From: Paracoccaceae bacterium
GTDB taxonomy: Bacteria > Pseudomonadota > Alphaproteobacteria > Rhodobacterales > Rhodobacteraceae
DNA: 64,000 nt
Direction of reading: 5' to 3'
Assembly: GCA_022823605.1 (NCBI GenBank)
Contig: JAJEHS010000002.1
Span: forward strand, 62,001-126,000
How positions within the stretch are numbered: the stretch's first letter is position 1; each line of letters opens with the position of its first letter. Positions 10,543-19,381 of this stretch are shown here, in pieces. The notes under the pieces are model-generated. The model made no database searches. It saw only the letters and a list, made by a program, of their open reading frames with translations, and had not been told where the DNA came from. The translations under genes were made by a program, and so were the position numbers.

Positions 10543-12894
10543 TTGCCAATATTTTCTGCAGAACTAGAAGAATCCATCAAACGGATACATCAGTTTGCTT
10601 CCCTGAGTGGGGATGAATACTTGACACTTGATCATCTGCTTTTGGCCCTTTTGGATGATCCCCCTGCATCGGAAGCAATCAATGCCTGTGGAATCGATCC
10701 CAATTTTATCAGGGGCAAGGTCTTCAAATATCTTTACAATGATGTTGATGCCGATGAATTGTCGAAATTCAAGGAAGTTTCCGAGAAACAGGTACGTCCA
10801 CTGGCCCCAACAACAGGATTCGAAAAAGTTTTGAACCGGGCAACCATTCATGTACAGGGGGCAGGTCGATCTGACATTGTAACCGGTGTGGATGTTTTGT
10901 TGGCCATTTTTTCAGAACGCCACAGCCATGCACGAAATTTACTCGAGAATGTTGGACTTACCAGATATGATTTAACCAGATATCTGTCTCATGGAATCAC
11001 CAAGCAAAGGGTGATGGACGGCTCAAGGGAATTGAATCCTACGATTACACCGAGGTCCAAAACAATAAAGCGAAAGCTTGAGAAAGGTGAACTCAAGAAA
11101 ACTGCACTGTCACAGTATTGCATCAACCTCGTGGAACGGGCCAAAAACGGCAAGATAGATCCACTTGTGGGTCGGGAAACAGAAGTCAAACGTTGCTTCC
11201 AAACCCTGTTGCGAAGGAACAAGAACAATCCCCTACTCGTTGGTGACCCTGGTGTGGGTAAAACGACCATCGTTGAGGGAATGGCGCTGAAGATTGCCGA
11301 GGGTGACATTCCTGAAGTACTGGAGGGCTTTACAATCTATTCCCTCAATATGGGTGCCGTGTTGGCTGGTACCAGATATCGGGGTGATTTTGAAGAAAGA
11401 CTTTCCAATATTCTCAAGGAGTTGAGGCGAAAACAAAAAACGGCTCTGTTCATTGATGAAGTTCATACCCTGGTTGGTGCCGGTGCTACCAGCAACGGGT
11501 CCATGGATGCATCCAATCTGTTGAAGCCAAGCCTTCAGAATGGTACCCTGAAATGCATAGGCTCAACAACACACAAGGATTTCAAGCAGCATTTTGAAAA
11601 GGATCGAGCTCTCTCCAGAAGGTTTCAGAAAATTGATGTGAATGAACCCACGGAAGAGGAAACCTTCCAAATATTGAAGGGCATCAAGCCCAGGCTGGAA
11701 CGCCATCATTCGGTACGTTATACCAATGAGGCGCTGAAATCCACCGTAAAGCTTTCGGCAAGGTATATCAACAACCGAAAATTTCCAGACAAGGCCATTG
11801 ACATCATTGATGAGGCAGGAGCCTCCAACAGATTGCGTTCCCAGTCAAAAATACGCAAAACCATAAGTGTGCGGGATATCGAGGATACCTTTGCTGCAAT
11901 TGCTAGGGTTCCTTCCAAGAAATTGTCAAGATCTGACTCGGTCGTTTTAAGTGATCTGGAAAAGAATCTCAAAATTGTCGTGTTCGGTCAGGACCCGGCA
12001 ATTTCTGCTCTTACCAGTGCCATCAAGTTGAGTCGGGCTGGTCTCAGGGATCAGGAAAAGCCGGTTGGTTCATATCTTTTTGCCGGTCCGACAGGGGTCG
12101 GGAAAACAGAAGTGGCCCGACAATTGGCAGAGAATCTAGGGGCAAAATTATTGCGTTTCGACATGTCAGAATTCATGGAAAAACATGCCGTATCACGTCT
12201 GATTGGTGCGCCTCCAGGTTATATCGGTTTCGAACAGGGAGGATTGCTTACCGATGGGGTTGATGAAAATCCACATTCTGTCGTACTGCTGGATGAAATC
12301 GAGAAGGCGCATCCGGATGTATCCAATATCCTTCTTCAGGTCATGGATTATGGCAAATTGACGGATCATAGCGGACGAACGGTTGATTTCAGAAACGCCA
12401 TCCTGATTATGACAACCAATGCGGGTGCCGTTGAGCTGGAAAAGAATGCTGTTGGTTTCGGCAGGGAATCAAGGGAGGGTGAGGATAAAATTGCCGTCGA
12501 TAAACTCTTTCCGCCCGAATTCCGAAACCGGCTTGATGCGATCATCAGTTTCAAGTCCTTGAGTACCGACACGATAGTCAAGGTTGTACAGAAATTCATC
12601 ACTCAGTTGGAAGGTCAATTGATTGAACGGAATATTCAGATCGAGATTAGTGACCAAGCTTCGGAATGGCTCGGTAAAAAGGGTTATGATACCAAAATGG
12701 GGGCCAGACCTCTTGCCCGTTTGATTCAGGAGGAAATCAAGAAACCCCTGGCCGATGAAATACTGTTTGGGAAACTACAAAAGGGTGGAAAAATAGAGAT
12801 TAAACTCAAGAAGGACAAATTGGAATTCAAGATTTCTCCTCCCCAGAAGAAACAATCATCCTTGACCAAGGTACCGCTTCTTACTTCGGGCTAG
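10543..12894 (+). CDS. clpA: ATP-dependent Clp protease ATP-binding subunit ClpA
   Basis: 783-residue AAA+ unfoldase that feeds proteins to ClpP. The N-terminal Clp repeat domain (about 1-140) is followed by AAA-1 with Walker A GDPGVGKT at 234-241 and FIDEVHTLVGAG. AAA-2 has AGPTGVGKTE near residue 510, then VLLDEIEKAHPDV. VGFGRE after TTNAG is at the position of the ClpP-docking loop. The short linker between the two AAA domains identifies ClpA rather than ClpB. The start is TTG 10543, with AGGAG about 10 bases upstream. The adaptor gene clpS, often next to clpA, is not adjacent here. Confidence 0.95.
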   Translation: MPIFSAELEESIKRIHQFASLSGDEYLTLDHLLLALLDDPPASEAINACGIDPNFIRGKVFKYLYNDVDADELSKFKEVSEKQVRPLAPTTGFEKVLNRATIHVQGAGRSDIVTGVDVLLAIFSERHSHARNLLENVGLTRYDLTRYLSHGITKQRVMDGSRELNPTITPRSKTIKRKLEKGELKKTALSQYCINLVERAKNGKIDPLVGRETEVKRCFQTLLRRNKNNPLLVGDPGVGKTTIVEGMALKIAEGDIPEVLEGFTIYSLNMGAVLAGTRYRGDFEERLSNILKELRRKQKTALFIDEVHTLVGAGATSNGSMDASNLLKPSLQNGTLKCIGSTTHKDFKQHFEKDRALSRRFQKIDVNEPTEEETFQILKGIKPRLERHHSVRYTNEALKSTVKLSARYINNRKFPDKAIDIIDEAGASNRLRSQSKIRKTISVRDIEDTFAAIARVPSKKLSRSDSVVLSDLEKNLKIVVFGQDPAISALTSAIKLSRAGLRDQEKPVGSYLFAGPTGVGKTEVARQLAENLGAKLLRFDMSEFMEKHAVSRLIGAPPGYIGFEQGGLLTDGVDENPHSVVLLDEIEKAHPDVSNILLQVMDYGKLTDHSGRTVDFRNAILIMTTNAGAVELEKNAVGFGRESREGEDKIAVDKLFPPEFRNRLDAIISFKSLSTDTIVKVVQKFITQLEGQLIERNIQIEISDQASEWLGKKGYDTKMGARPLARLIQEEIKKPLADEILFGKLQKGGKIEIKLKKDKLEFKISPPQKKQSSLTKVPLLTSG

Positions 12895-13077
12895 TTCAGC
12901 AGCTTTTTATTTCCAGTGGCTGCAGGTTAATTGTAGATTAATCGGGTTAATTCTTTTTGGGGTTCATCATCACCAATAATCGAGAAGATTGGAAAGACAT
13001 TCTATTAACTGCTATGAACAAGCACTGCCCTAAGGTGATTGCTCGGTTGGGCATGGTTCAAAATCTTCAGGATCAAA

Positions 13078-13572
13078 TCAGAAAAAGAGTACAATCAGGG
13101 CAATACAAATCAATCCGCCCAAAAGGAAACATACTGAAGATACAATACCAACAAATGTCGACCAATCAGCTACTCGAAAGGATCTTTGGTCTACGGAAAA
13201 TAACACTTGTGATCGATCCAGTTGACCTTCGACAAACATGCTCAAACCGGTTTCATTGCCATGGGCTTCCAGTATAGTAACCACTGTTACCAGCAGCATC
13301 GTTAGTGCAGCAGATAATGTTCCGATTGCGAAGACCAATAAGGCAGACAAGGACAGATAGTGGTAAAGGGGCGTTTCAGCAACCGCTATTGTCGAAGAAC
13401 TCATAAAGCCTATAATCAATGCAGCCCCACCGGCATTGCCCAATAATAATATCCTGACCGTCTCCGCAACCATGCGAAACATGATTCCACGACGCCGGGC
13501 TACAACCTTGTAAACCTCTCGCAACCATTCTTCACCGGTTTCCTCCCTGGTAAAGTCATCCAGCTTTTTCAT
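13078..13572 (-). CDS. Small three-helix membrane protein of unknown function, last gene of the permease/SPFH operon
   Basis: 164 residues, not recognised. A basic, charged N-terminus (MKKLDDFTREETGEEWL...) is followed by hydrophobic segments at roughly 40-60, 70-105 and 138-163. The last one runs to the C-terminus, which ends in LIVLFF. Between the second and third segments is a hydrophilic loop (EAHGNETGLSMFVEGQLDRSQ). It lies 22 bases after the binding-protein gene on the same strand, so it is probably co-transcribed. An open frame on the opposite strand overlaps it, but the hydrophobic pattern favours this strand. Confidence 0.65.
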   Translation of the reverse strand: MKKLDDFTREETGEEWLREVYKVVARRRGIMFRMVAETVRILLLGNAGGAALIIGFMSSSTIAVAETPLYHYLSLSALLVFAIGTLSAALTMLLVTVVTILEAHGNETGLSMFVEGQLDRSQVLFSVDQRSFRVADWSTFVGIVSSVCFLLGGLICIALIVLFF

Positions 13573-13594
13573 AGGCTAACTTTCACTTGCCTCT

Positions 13595-14830
13595 CTATTC
13601 TACAATATTGGTCAATCTTATGTAATCGCTTCCAGTGTTGGAACCTTCTTTGAAGTCCAATACCCATCCATCAATTTCTATTTTGCCAGGTGACAACGCA
13701 ACCTCCATGAAGTGATTTCTGGTCAAGTTCCCCTCCATTCGTTCTAGCATTTCAATGACATACCTTCCCAAAATATACCCTTCAAGTGTCACTTCATTGG
13801 CCGAAAACTTAAAGGATGGATATTTTTCAAAAAATTTTGCCAGATCCGGGTTTTTCAATGCACGGTTCAAGCTGTTTGTTATCGGATATGTGGAATCGAG
13901 TGGATCAGGAACCACTTCTGTAATATAAATATTCTCGTTGGGAAAGTTCAGTCTGGATTTTAATTCATCAGAATTCACGAAGGAAAGATTGGCTATGCTG
14001 TAATCATGTGCAAGTGATGTGGAAAGATTGATAATTTCTGAATTTGTGGCATAGGTTCCAATAATAAAAATTGCATCCAAATCCACCTTTTTGAAGGTAA
14101 AAAGCCCTGCATGTACTGCATGTGAGTTTCTGGCAAAGCTTGCTCTCGCCAAAATGGGGAGGTTGAAACGATCCAATACATGTTTCAAATCCTCGTAGAC
14201 TGACTGTCCAAAAGCATCTTCCTGATAAATGATACCAAACCTGGAGAAACCGAGATCATGAATGAAATGATCAACCATTACACGAACCTCATCCCGGTAG
14301 GAAGACCTGAGGTTAACGACATTTGAGGCATAGTACAAATCATGTAAAAAATTGGCTCCGGTCAAGGGTCCCACATATGGAATATCAGCATCACGAAGTA
14401 TTGGCACGATACGTCTTGCAGTAGGTGTTCCAACACCACCAATTACAACAAACACGTCATTTTCCTCAACGATTTTTTCAGCATTCCTTAAGGCCAATTC
14501 TGATTCATAGGCATCATCAAGTTGCATTAATTCCAGTTTCCTGCCCATGATGCCGCCGTTTTGATTTTGTTCCTCAAAGGCAGCTAGAATTCCCAAGCTG
14601 TAGTTTAAACCCAGGATTTGATTTTCCCCTGTCAAGGCAGCACTTTGACCAAATACAATCCTGTCATCGTGGATGCCGGGATAAGCAAACGCACCAATAG
14701 GGAAAAGCAGTACAGAAACCATCACAATCATTGATTTCGTTGGATCCAACCCCACAAAATTATCCAGCCAAAATTTAAGCCTGGAATCATGTAATAATGC
14801 TAATTTCATGACGTCATTCACTGCTTTCAT
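13595..14830 (-). CDS. Type I periplasmic binding protein (LivJ/Peripla_BP_6 family), orphan
   Basis: 411 residues. A hydrophobic signal or anchor (IVMVSVLLFPIGAFA, about 35-50) is preceded by an unusually long hydrophilic N-terminus. The type I ligand-binding fold follows: IVFGQSAALTG, ...NQNGGIMGRKLELMQLDDAYE, then VFVVIGGVGTPTARRIVPIL. These motifs are typical of branched-chain amino acid or amide receptors. No permease or ATPase genes of such a transporter are nearby. The start overlaps the HflK-like gene by 17 bases; GTG 14821 and ATG 14809 are alternatives and would shorten the N-terminus. A sensory or ligand-presenting role within this operon is inference. Confidence 0.82.
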   Translation of the reverse strand: MKAVNDVMKLALLHDSRLKFWLDNFVGLDPTKSMIVMVSVLLFPIGAFAYPGIHDDRIVFGQSAALTGENQILGLNYSLGILAAFEEQNQNGGIMGRKLELMQLDDAYESELALRNAEKIVEENDVFVVIGGVGTPTARRIVPILRDADIPYVGPLTGANFLHDLYYASNVVNLRSSYRDEVRVMVDHFIHDLGFSRFGIIYQEDAFGQSVYEDLKHVLDRFNLPILARASFARNSHAVHAGLFTFKKVDLDAIFIIGTYATNSEIINLSTSLAHDYSIANLSFVNSDELKSRLNFPNENIYITEVVPDPLDSTYPITNSLNRALKNPDLAKFFEKYPSFKFSANEVTLEGYILGRYVIEMLERMEGNLTRNHFMEVALSPGKIEIDGWVLDFKEGSNTGSDYIRLTNIVE

Positions 14831-16154
14831 TTGGTTGTTCAGAAACAGTTTGAGCTATAGCGGTTGAAGAGGCACCTTCATTCACATCACCCGATTCCAA
14901 CTTATCGATCATTGGCTTTCCAGCAGGGGATTGTTCCTCAGCCCTAACGCCATCACCATGAGGAAAGATCAATGGGGTATCAAAAATCAGGGACCTGATA
15001 TTGGCAATACTCATGTGATCGCGTTCTGACTGATAATTATGGAATCTGCTACTAATGAGATTTTTATCGCTGTCCAACGTTGAGAATGAATCAGGCGAAC
15101 TGGGTATTACTGTCGAATATAGGGGTCTCGCCAGATTTTCACTCGTATCAGCAGTTGAAGCTTTTTTCTGACCAACCCCCAGTCCAAGGGGAGGAATTCG
15201 ACTAGCTCCATCAATCAGGTTAATGGCAATGCTGGAATCGTCATTCGGATTGGCCGCTGCCAATTTTGCCACATCGAAAATGGTTCTCATCCGATCCCAA
15301 TATCTAGTAATTGCTACCTGATAAGGTTCCCTACGATATTCTACCAGCAAATCTTCAAACGCGACTGCATTGGCCTCAGCCTGCTCCACTCGCATTCTGG
15401 CCTTTGCCGTAGCATCTAGAATTATGGCTTCGGCTTGCCCACGGGAATGAGCCACCAATCTGTCATATTTTTGTTGGGCTTCACTAACTACCCTGATACG
15501 GTCAGTCACCGCATTGCTGACATCACGAAAAGCGGGTATGGCTTCTTCAATCGGTCGGATATCGACTATTGTTAGAGACAACAATTCCAAACCAATATCA
15601 ATGGGCTCCATGTATTCAATGGCTTCCTGAAACAGCTTTTGTTCGATAATGTTTCTGTTGCTTGTCAGAATGAGATCAATAAAATTATTACCAAAATATT
15701 CTACAAGCCCTTCCCTGATTATCAATTTAAGAATTGAAACCGGGGTTGTAGTTGAGAACAAAAAGTTTTTCAAATTGTCGATTTTATATTGAAACATTAT
15801 ATCGACTTCGAAAAGGTTGGTATCCCCGGATAAGATGGAAAAATTTACTTTTCCCTCCTCAATACTGGCAATCCGGCCTCGTGTAATTCTTTTGACAGGG
15901 TGTATGTTGACCTCATCAATGAATGGTATTCGATAATGAATTCCGGGATTGACTTCAGCATTTATCAATCGGCCAAAACGGGTAAGTACACCTTGCTCCT
16001 CTTTCTTTACAGTATATAGACCGCTTAACACAAACAAAGTGAATATTATGACTATCAGACCCCATATCATGCGGGTCGGACCAATTCTGGCGCCTAAATC
16101 AAAAACCTCATAGATTATTCTGGTACTACGGGGTATTTGCGGTGATTCATTCAT
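14814..16154 (-). CDS. HflK-like SPFH-domain membrane protein
   Basis: 446 residues. One transmembrane helix (MIWGLIVIIFTLFVLSG) precedes an SPFH/band-7 domain beginning KKEEQGVLTRFGR and PGIHYRIPFIDEV, with GDTNLFEVDIMFQYKID, close to HflK. The helical stalk (AQQKYDRLVAHSRGQAEAI...) follows. About 110 C-terminal residues are low-complexity and Ser/Asp/Glu-rich, with no recognised domain. In Escherichia coli HflK pairs with HflC to form a cage that regulates FtsH; here the gene is downstream of an HflC-like gene but also of a permease fusion. A TTG at 16169 could also serve as start. This is a paralogue-like locus, not the usual hfq-hflX-hflKC cluster. Confidence 0.85.
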   Translation of the reverse strand: MNESPQIPRSTRIIYEVFDLGARIGPTRMIWGLIVIIFTLFVLSGLYTVKKEEQGVLTRFGRLINAEVNPGIHYRIPFIDEVNIHPVKRITRGRIASIEEGKVNFSILSGDTNLFEVDIMFQYKIDNLKNFLFSTTTPVSILKLIIREGLVEYFGNNFIDLILTSNRNIIEQKLFQEAIEYMEPIDIGLELLSLTIVDIRPIEEAIPAFRDVSNAVTDRIRVVSEAQQKYDRLVAHSRGQAEAIILDATAKARMRVEQAEANAVAFEDLLVEYRREPYQVAITRYWDRMRTIFDVAKLAAANPNDDSSIAINLIDGASRIPPLGLGVGQKKASTADTSENLARPLYSTVIPSSPDSFSTLDSDKNLISSRFHNYQSERDHMSIANIRSLIFDTPLIFPHGDGVRAEEQSPAGKPMIDKLESGDVNEGASSTAIAQTVSEQPNESSE

Positions 16155-16169
16155 TGACTTTATCCACAA

Positions 16170-17063
16170 TCATTGGGGAATTTCATTGCTGTCAAGAAAT
16201 TTGAACAATTCATTTTCTGTGGGCAAAATCAAAGTCGTTTGCTCATCGATGATCAAATCATAACTGTCCAGGGCACGAATAAACTTGTAGAATTCTGGGT
16301 CCTTGCTGTATGCCTTGCCCAATTCGGCCATGGCTGTCGCTTCTGCTTTGCCCAATATTCTGGTGGCTTCAGCATGTGCGTCACCCACAATTTTCTCATG
16401 CTCACTTACAGCAAGAGCTTCGATACGAATGGCTGCCTCTTCACCCTCGCTTCGATATCTGGCGGCCAATCTGGCTCGTTCCGAAATCATCCTCTGGATT
16501 ACACTTGCTCTGTTTTCTGGGGGCAAGGTATATTCAACAATCCCGGCCTGCAGTAACTCAATGCCATAATTTTTAACCGTTATGGGTGCAATCCGATCAT
16601 AAATCTCCTTGGTGGTTCTTTGAAGATCCCCATGTAACAAACCGAGACTAATGAAATTTTCCCGTGACTTGTTGCTAACCACGATACCAATGGTGGAAAA
16701 ATATAGATCTGCCAACCTCTCTTCAGCACTTTGTTTTGTACGGACCGCTTCAATAAAAAGCACTGGATCCGAAATACGCCAGAATAAATATCCATCAACA
16801 AGGATGTTTTGTTGGTCATTTGTGATTAATTCAACCGGCATTCCCGTCAAGGTTTGTGTACGAAGATCTACCTTGTAGACTTTGGAAATTGGGGCCGGCC
16901 ACTTAAAGTGTAAACCTGGTTCCCTTAATGGCAGTTGTATCTTGCCAAAAGTGGTTAACACTCCTTTTTGAGTTTCATGGATTGTAAATACACAACTGTA
17001 AATGATTGTGCCAACCGCTACCAGAGCAATCGTTGCATATATCCATTTTCGTGCTAAACTCAT
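16170..17063 (-). CDS. HflC-like SPFH-domain membrane protein
   Basis: 297 residues with an N-terminal membrane anchor (about 7-25) and an SPFH domain: FTIHETQKGVLTTFGKI, EPGLHFKWPAPISKV, then the DGYLFWRISDP strand typical of HflC. The C-terminal helices (AARYRSEGEEAAIRIEA, HAEATRILGKAEA) are the repeat-like coiled stalk of SPFH proteins. Length matches HflC. It overlaps the upstream permease-SPFH gene by 4 bases (ATGA) and abuts the HflK-like gene. The order HflC before HflK is the reverse of the usual hflKC operon. Confidence 0.87.
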   Translation of the reverse strand: MSLARKWIYATIALVAVGTIIYSCVFTIHETQKGVLTTFGKIQLPLREPGLHFKWPAPISKVYKVDLRTQTLTGMPVELITNDQQNILVDGYLFWRISDPVLFIEAVRTKQSAEERLADLYFSTIGIVVSNKSRENFISLGLLHGDLQRTTKEIYDRIAPITVKNYGIELLQAGIVEYTLPPENRASVIQRMISERARLAARYRSEGEEAAIRIEALAVSEHEKIVGDAHAEATRILGKAEATAMAELGKAYSKDPEFYKFIRALDSYDLIIDEQTTLILPTENELFKFLDSNEIPQ

Positions 17064-19381
17064 TGTTGATGCCCATCCCCCGAATGTGATTCACCAGTAT
17101 TTGAAAGTTGTGAATTGTTTTTCCAGATTACGATATTATTCAAGCTTTCCTCATCAGGTACCAAAATTTTAGACCTTCCAGCCAAAGCTGTTTCCAGTTT
17201 TTCCCGCCACAACATGTTCTGGAGTACTTCAGGAGCCGAATTGACAGATTCAGCAATTTCAACAATTGCATCCGCTTCAGCTTCTGAAACTGCTACAGTC
17301 CTGTAAGATCTCCCTTCGGCTTGCTTAATTTCATAAAATGAATTGCCATGTGCCAGAGGGGTTAGGTATACCAAAAACCGCTGGGCAGTTGCAATTAACC
17401 GTTCCTTGTCCTCTTGTGCGCTTGAAACCTCCCTAAAAGCAAACATTGTTTCATCAATTGGTTGAATACTAAACAGATTTGCCTTAACCAGTTCGATACT
17501 TCCGAGAGTTTGATTAAGCTCAGCGGGATATTCGTTTCTCAAATGTTCAGAAACATATTGCTCCAGTTCGATACGGTGAATATTGAGCAAGGTTTCCAAA
17601 CCATGGCCTGAAACAAATTTTCTTACGCTTTCTTCGGCAATGTTGGTAATTACACCTACTGGATCGTTCACCTTGTAGTGATATACATAAGGATCTACCA
17701 CACGATACTGTATCTCCAAATTCATTTTTATCAGATTGAGATCACCTGCCAAAAACTCCATGGGCAATTCTGACTTTATTGATTTGACTTCTCTGACAGG
17801 CCATTTGTCCACTTTAACGAATGGTACTGGTGCTAAATAATGTAGCCCAGGTTGCAAATCTCTCCATTGAATCTTACCGAATAGTTTGCCATAACCGACA
17901 CTTTGCGGTGGAATTGCCGTGAACCCTGAGGCGAGATAGAGAACAACAATAATTCCACCCAAGGTGATACCTATTGGAGTGGAATATGAAAATATTCCCC
18001 TAAAACCCCTTCCACGAGTAATTCTGTTCCAACCACTCCCCCAAAATAAGGTTATGTGGTCAAGATTCTGCATCATATCCTGATAACCAGATTTGAGGGC
18101 ACCCGCCCTAAATCTCCAGATTACGATTAACATCAGTACAATTGCACTACCCCATTGCAGTAATGCAATCGGGGTAGAATCTGATGATTGGAGATTTACA
18201 GTCAATGAAAAACCAAAATAAATGATCAGGAGATCGACCGCTATTGCTATCAAGACGGTAACAGCAATAACTATACCAACATAAATAGTGGTAAATCTTG
18301 CTCCAAACTGGCTTAAGATTATCGCTATGGTTCCTGTATTGGTAGCTGGTCCTGTCATCAGGAAAACCAAGGCTGCCCCCGGGCTAAAGCCTTTTGCCAC
18401 AAGTGCTGCCGCGATCGGTGTACTTGCTGATGCACAAATATAAAGTGGTACTGCAAACAAAACCATGACCGGATAAGCCAACCACTGTACATATTCCCGA
18501 GAGGCAAGGTCGGAAGGAATGGCAAGATATAACAGCCCTCCAATCAGCAGCCCTACCAGCAAGGCAAATAATATGTCATCCGCAACTTCAACAAACCCAT
18601 AATGAAATATGTGTTTTGTTACCTTGCCAAAGGTAAGTCCGTTTATAACCTTAGGTTCATGGATGGGTTTCTCTGCTTTTGGTTCACTCTCACCCACATC
18701 AACAATGTCGGTGTTACGGTAGAATTTTGGTTTTAACCAGAAAAGCAGTTTCAATCTTGGGAATGAAATTCCCCTAATACCATCAATAAGGAGAATCCAA
18801 AAGTTCCTGAAACCTACATAACAATCGTCATCAATCAGGTTTTTATGACCGTGATCGTGACCACAATCATCGTGGTGATGATGACCGTGATGATGGTGAT
18901 CGTGATGATGTTCCGAGTGTGATTGATCTGATTTTGGATCATGTTTGTCATCTCGGATAAGCCCAATACAGAAAATACCCGCAACAACAGCAGTTATAAA
19001 ACTTATTATCGGCCTGGCAATAGCAGCGATCCAACCAAAAAAAGCATTTGTTACAAGTATGGAATCCACACCGGTTTCAGGAGCAGTAATCAGAAATGAC
19101 ATACATGCTGACCTGGATGCCCCTTTTTTTCGCATTTCCCTCACAACCGGTACTACCGAGCAACTGCACAAAGGTACTGGTACACCAAAGGCCGCACTTG
19201 TAGATACAGATGTTAAACTGTCATCCTTTAACCATTTGAGGATTGCTTCCCTGGAAACAAAAACATGAATCAAACCTGCCAGAAACAACCCAAGCAACAG
19301 CATTGGTGACAGCAACAGGAATGAGGCCAGCATAAAATCTGCAAATCTGGCAACAAAATCAACCAAGGGAACCTTACTCAA
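17060..19381 (-). CDS. ArsP/SO_0444-type permease fused to an SPFH (HflK-like) domain
   Basis: 773 residues, a composite protein. Residues 1-395 match the predicted permease family that includes ArsP and the SO_0444 Cu/Zn exporter: two half-domains carry the hallmark motifs PLCSCSVVPV (71-80) and YICASASTP (314-322), separated by a cytosolic-type loop with a His/Asp cluster (154-179). Extra helices follow (about 404-421 and 468-486). Residues ~487-660 are an SPFH domain (QSVGYGKLFGKI, LQPGLHYLAPVPF, FLAGDLNLIKMNLEIQYRV), then a helical stalk to about 740. The start is TTG 19381, with AGGATGG upstream. First gene of a five-gene operon. Metal efflux is family knowledge; the fusion's purpose is unknown. 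Confidence 0.85.
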   Translation of the reverse strand: MSKVPLVDFVARFADFMLASFLLLSPMLLLGLFLAGLIHVFVSREAILKWLKDDSLTSVSTSAAFGVPVPLCSCSVVPVVREMRKKGASRSACMSFLITAPETGVDSILVTNAFFGWIAAIARPIISFITAVVAGIFCIGLIRDDKHDPKSDQSHSEHHHDHHHHGHHHHDDCGHDHGHKNLIDDDCYVGFRNFWILLIDGIRGISFPRLKLLFWLKPKFYRNTDIVDVGESEPKAEKPIHEPKVINGLTFGKVTKHIFHYGFVEVADDILFALLVGLLIGGLLYLAIPSDLASREYVQWLAYPVMVLFAVPLYICASASTPIAAALVAKGFSPGAALVFLMTGPATNTGTIAIILSQFGARFTTIYVGIVIAVTVLIAIAVDLLIIYFGFSLTVNLQSSDSTPIALLQWGSAIVLMLIVIWRFRAGALKSGYQDMMQNLDHITLFWGSGWNRITRGRGFRGIFSYSTPIGITLGGIIVVLYLASGFTAIPPQSVGYGKLFGKIQWRDLQPGLHYLAPVPFVKVDKWPVREVKSIKSELPMEFLAGDLNLIKMNLEIQYRVVDPYVYHYKVNDPVGVITNIAEESVRKFVSGHGLETLLNIHRIELEQYVSEHLRNEYPAELNQTLGSIELVKANLFSIQPIDETMFAFREVSSAQEDKERLIATAQRFLVYLTPLAHGNSFYEIKQAEGRSYRTVAVSEAEADAIVEIAESVNSAPEVLQNMLWREKLETALAGRSKILVPDEESLNNIVIWKNNSQLSNTGESHSGDGHQQ
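18845..18922 (-). repeat. His-codon microsatellite encoding a His/Asp-rich loop
   Basis: CAT/GAT-type triplets encode HSEHHHDHHHHGHHHHDD and then CGHDHGH (residues 154-179 of the permease fusion). Such loops bind Zn, Cu, Co or Ni in metal transporters. The triplet repeats may vary in length by slippage. Confidence 0.8.

Noticed and set aside
12957-13277. Plus-strand frame of 106 codons between clpA and the permease operon
   Set aside because: Overlaps the end of the small membrane-protein gene, shows no domain and lacks a good ribosome binding site; kept as a shadow.
14814-17063. Housekeeping hflKC operon
   Set aside because: The order is reversed and the upstream gene is a permease-SPFH fusion; hfq, hflX and degP are absent.
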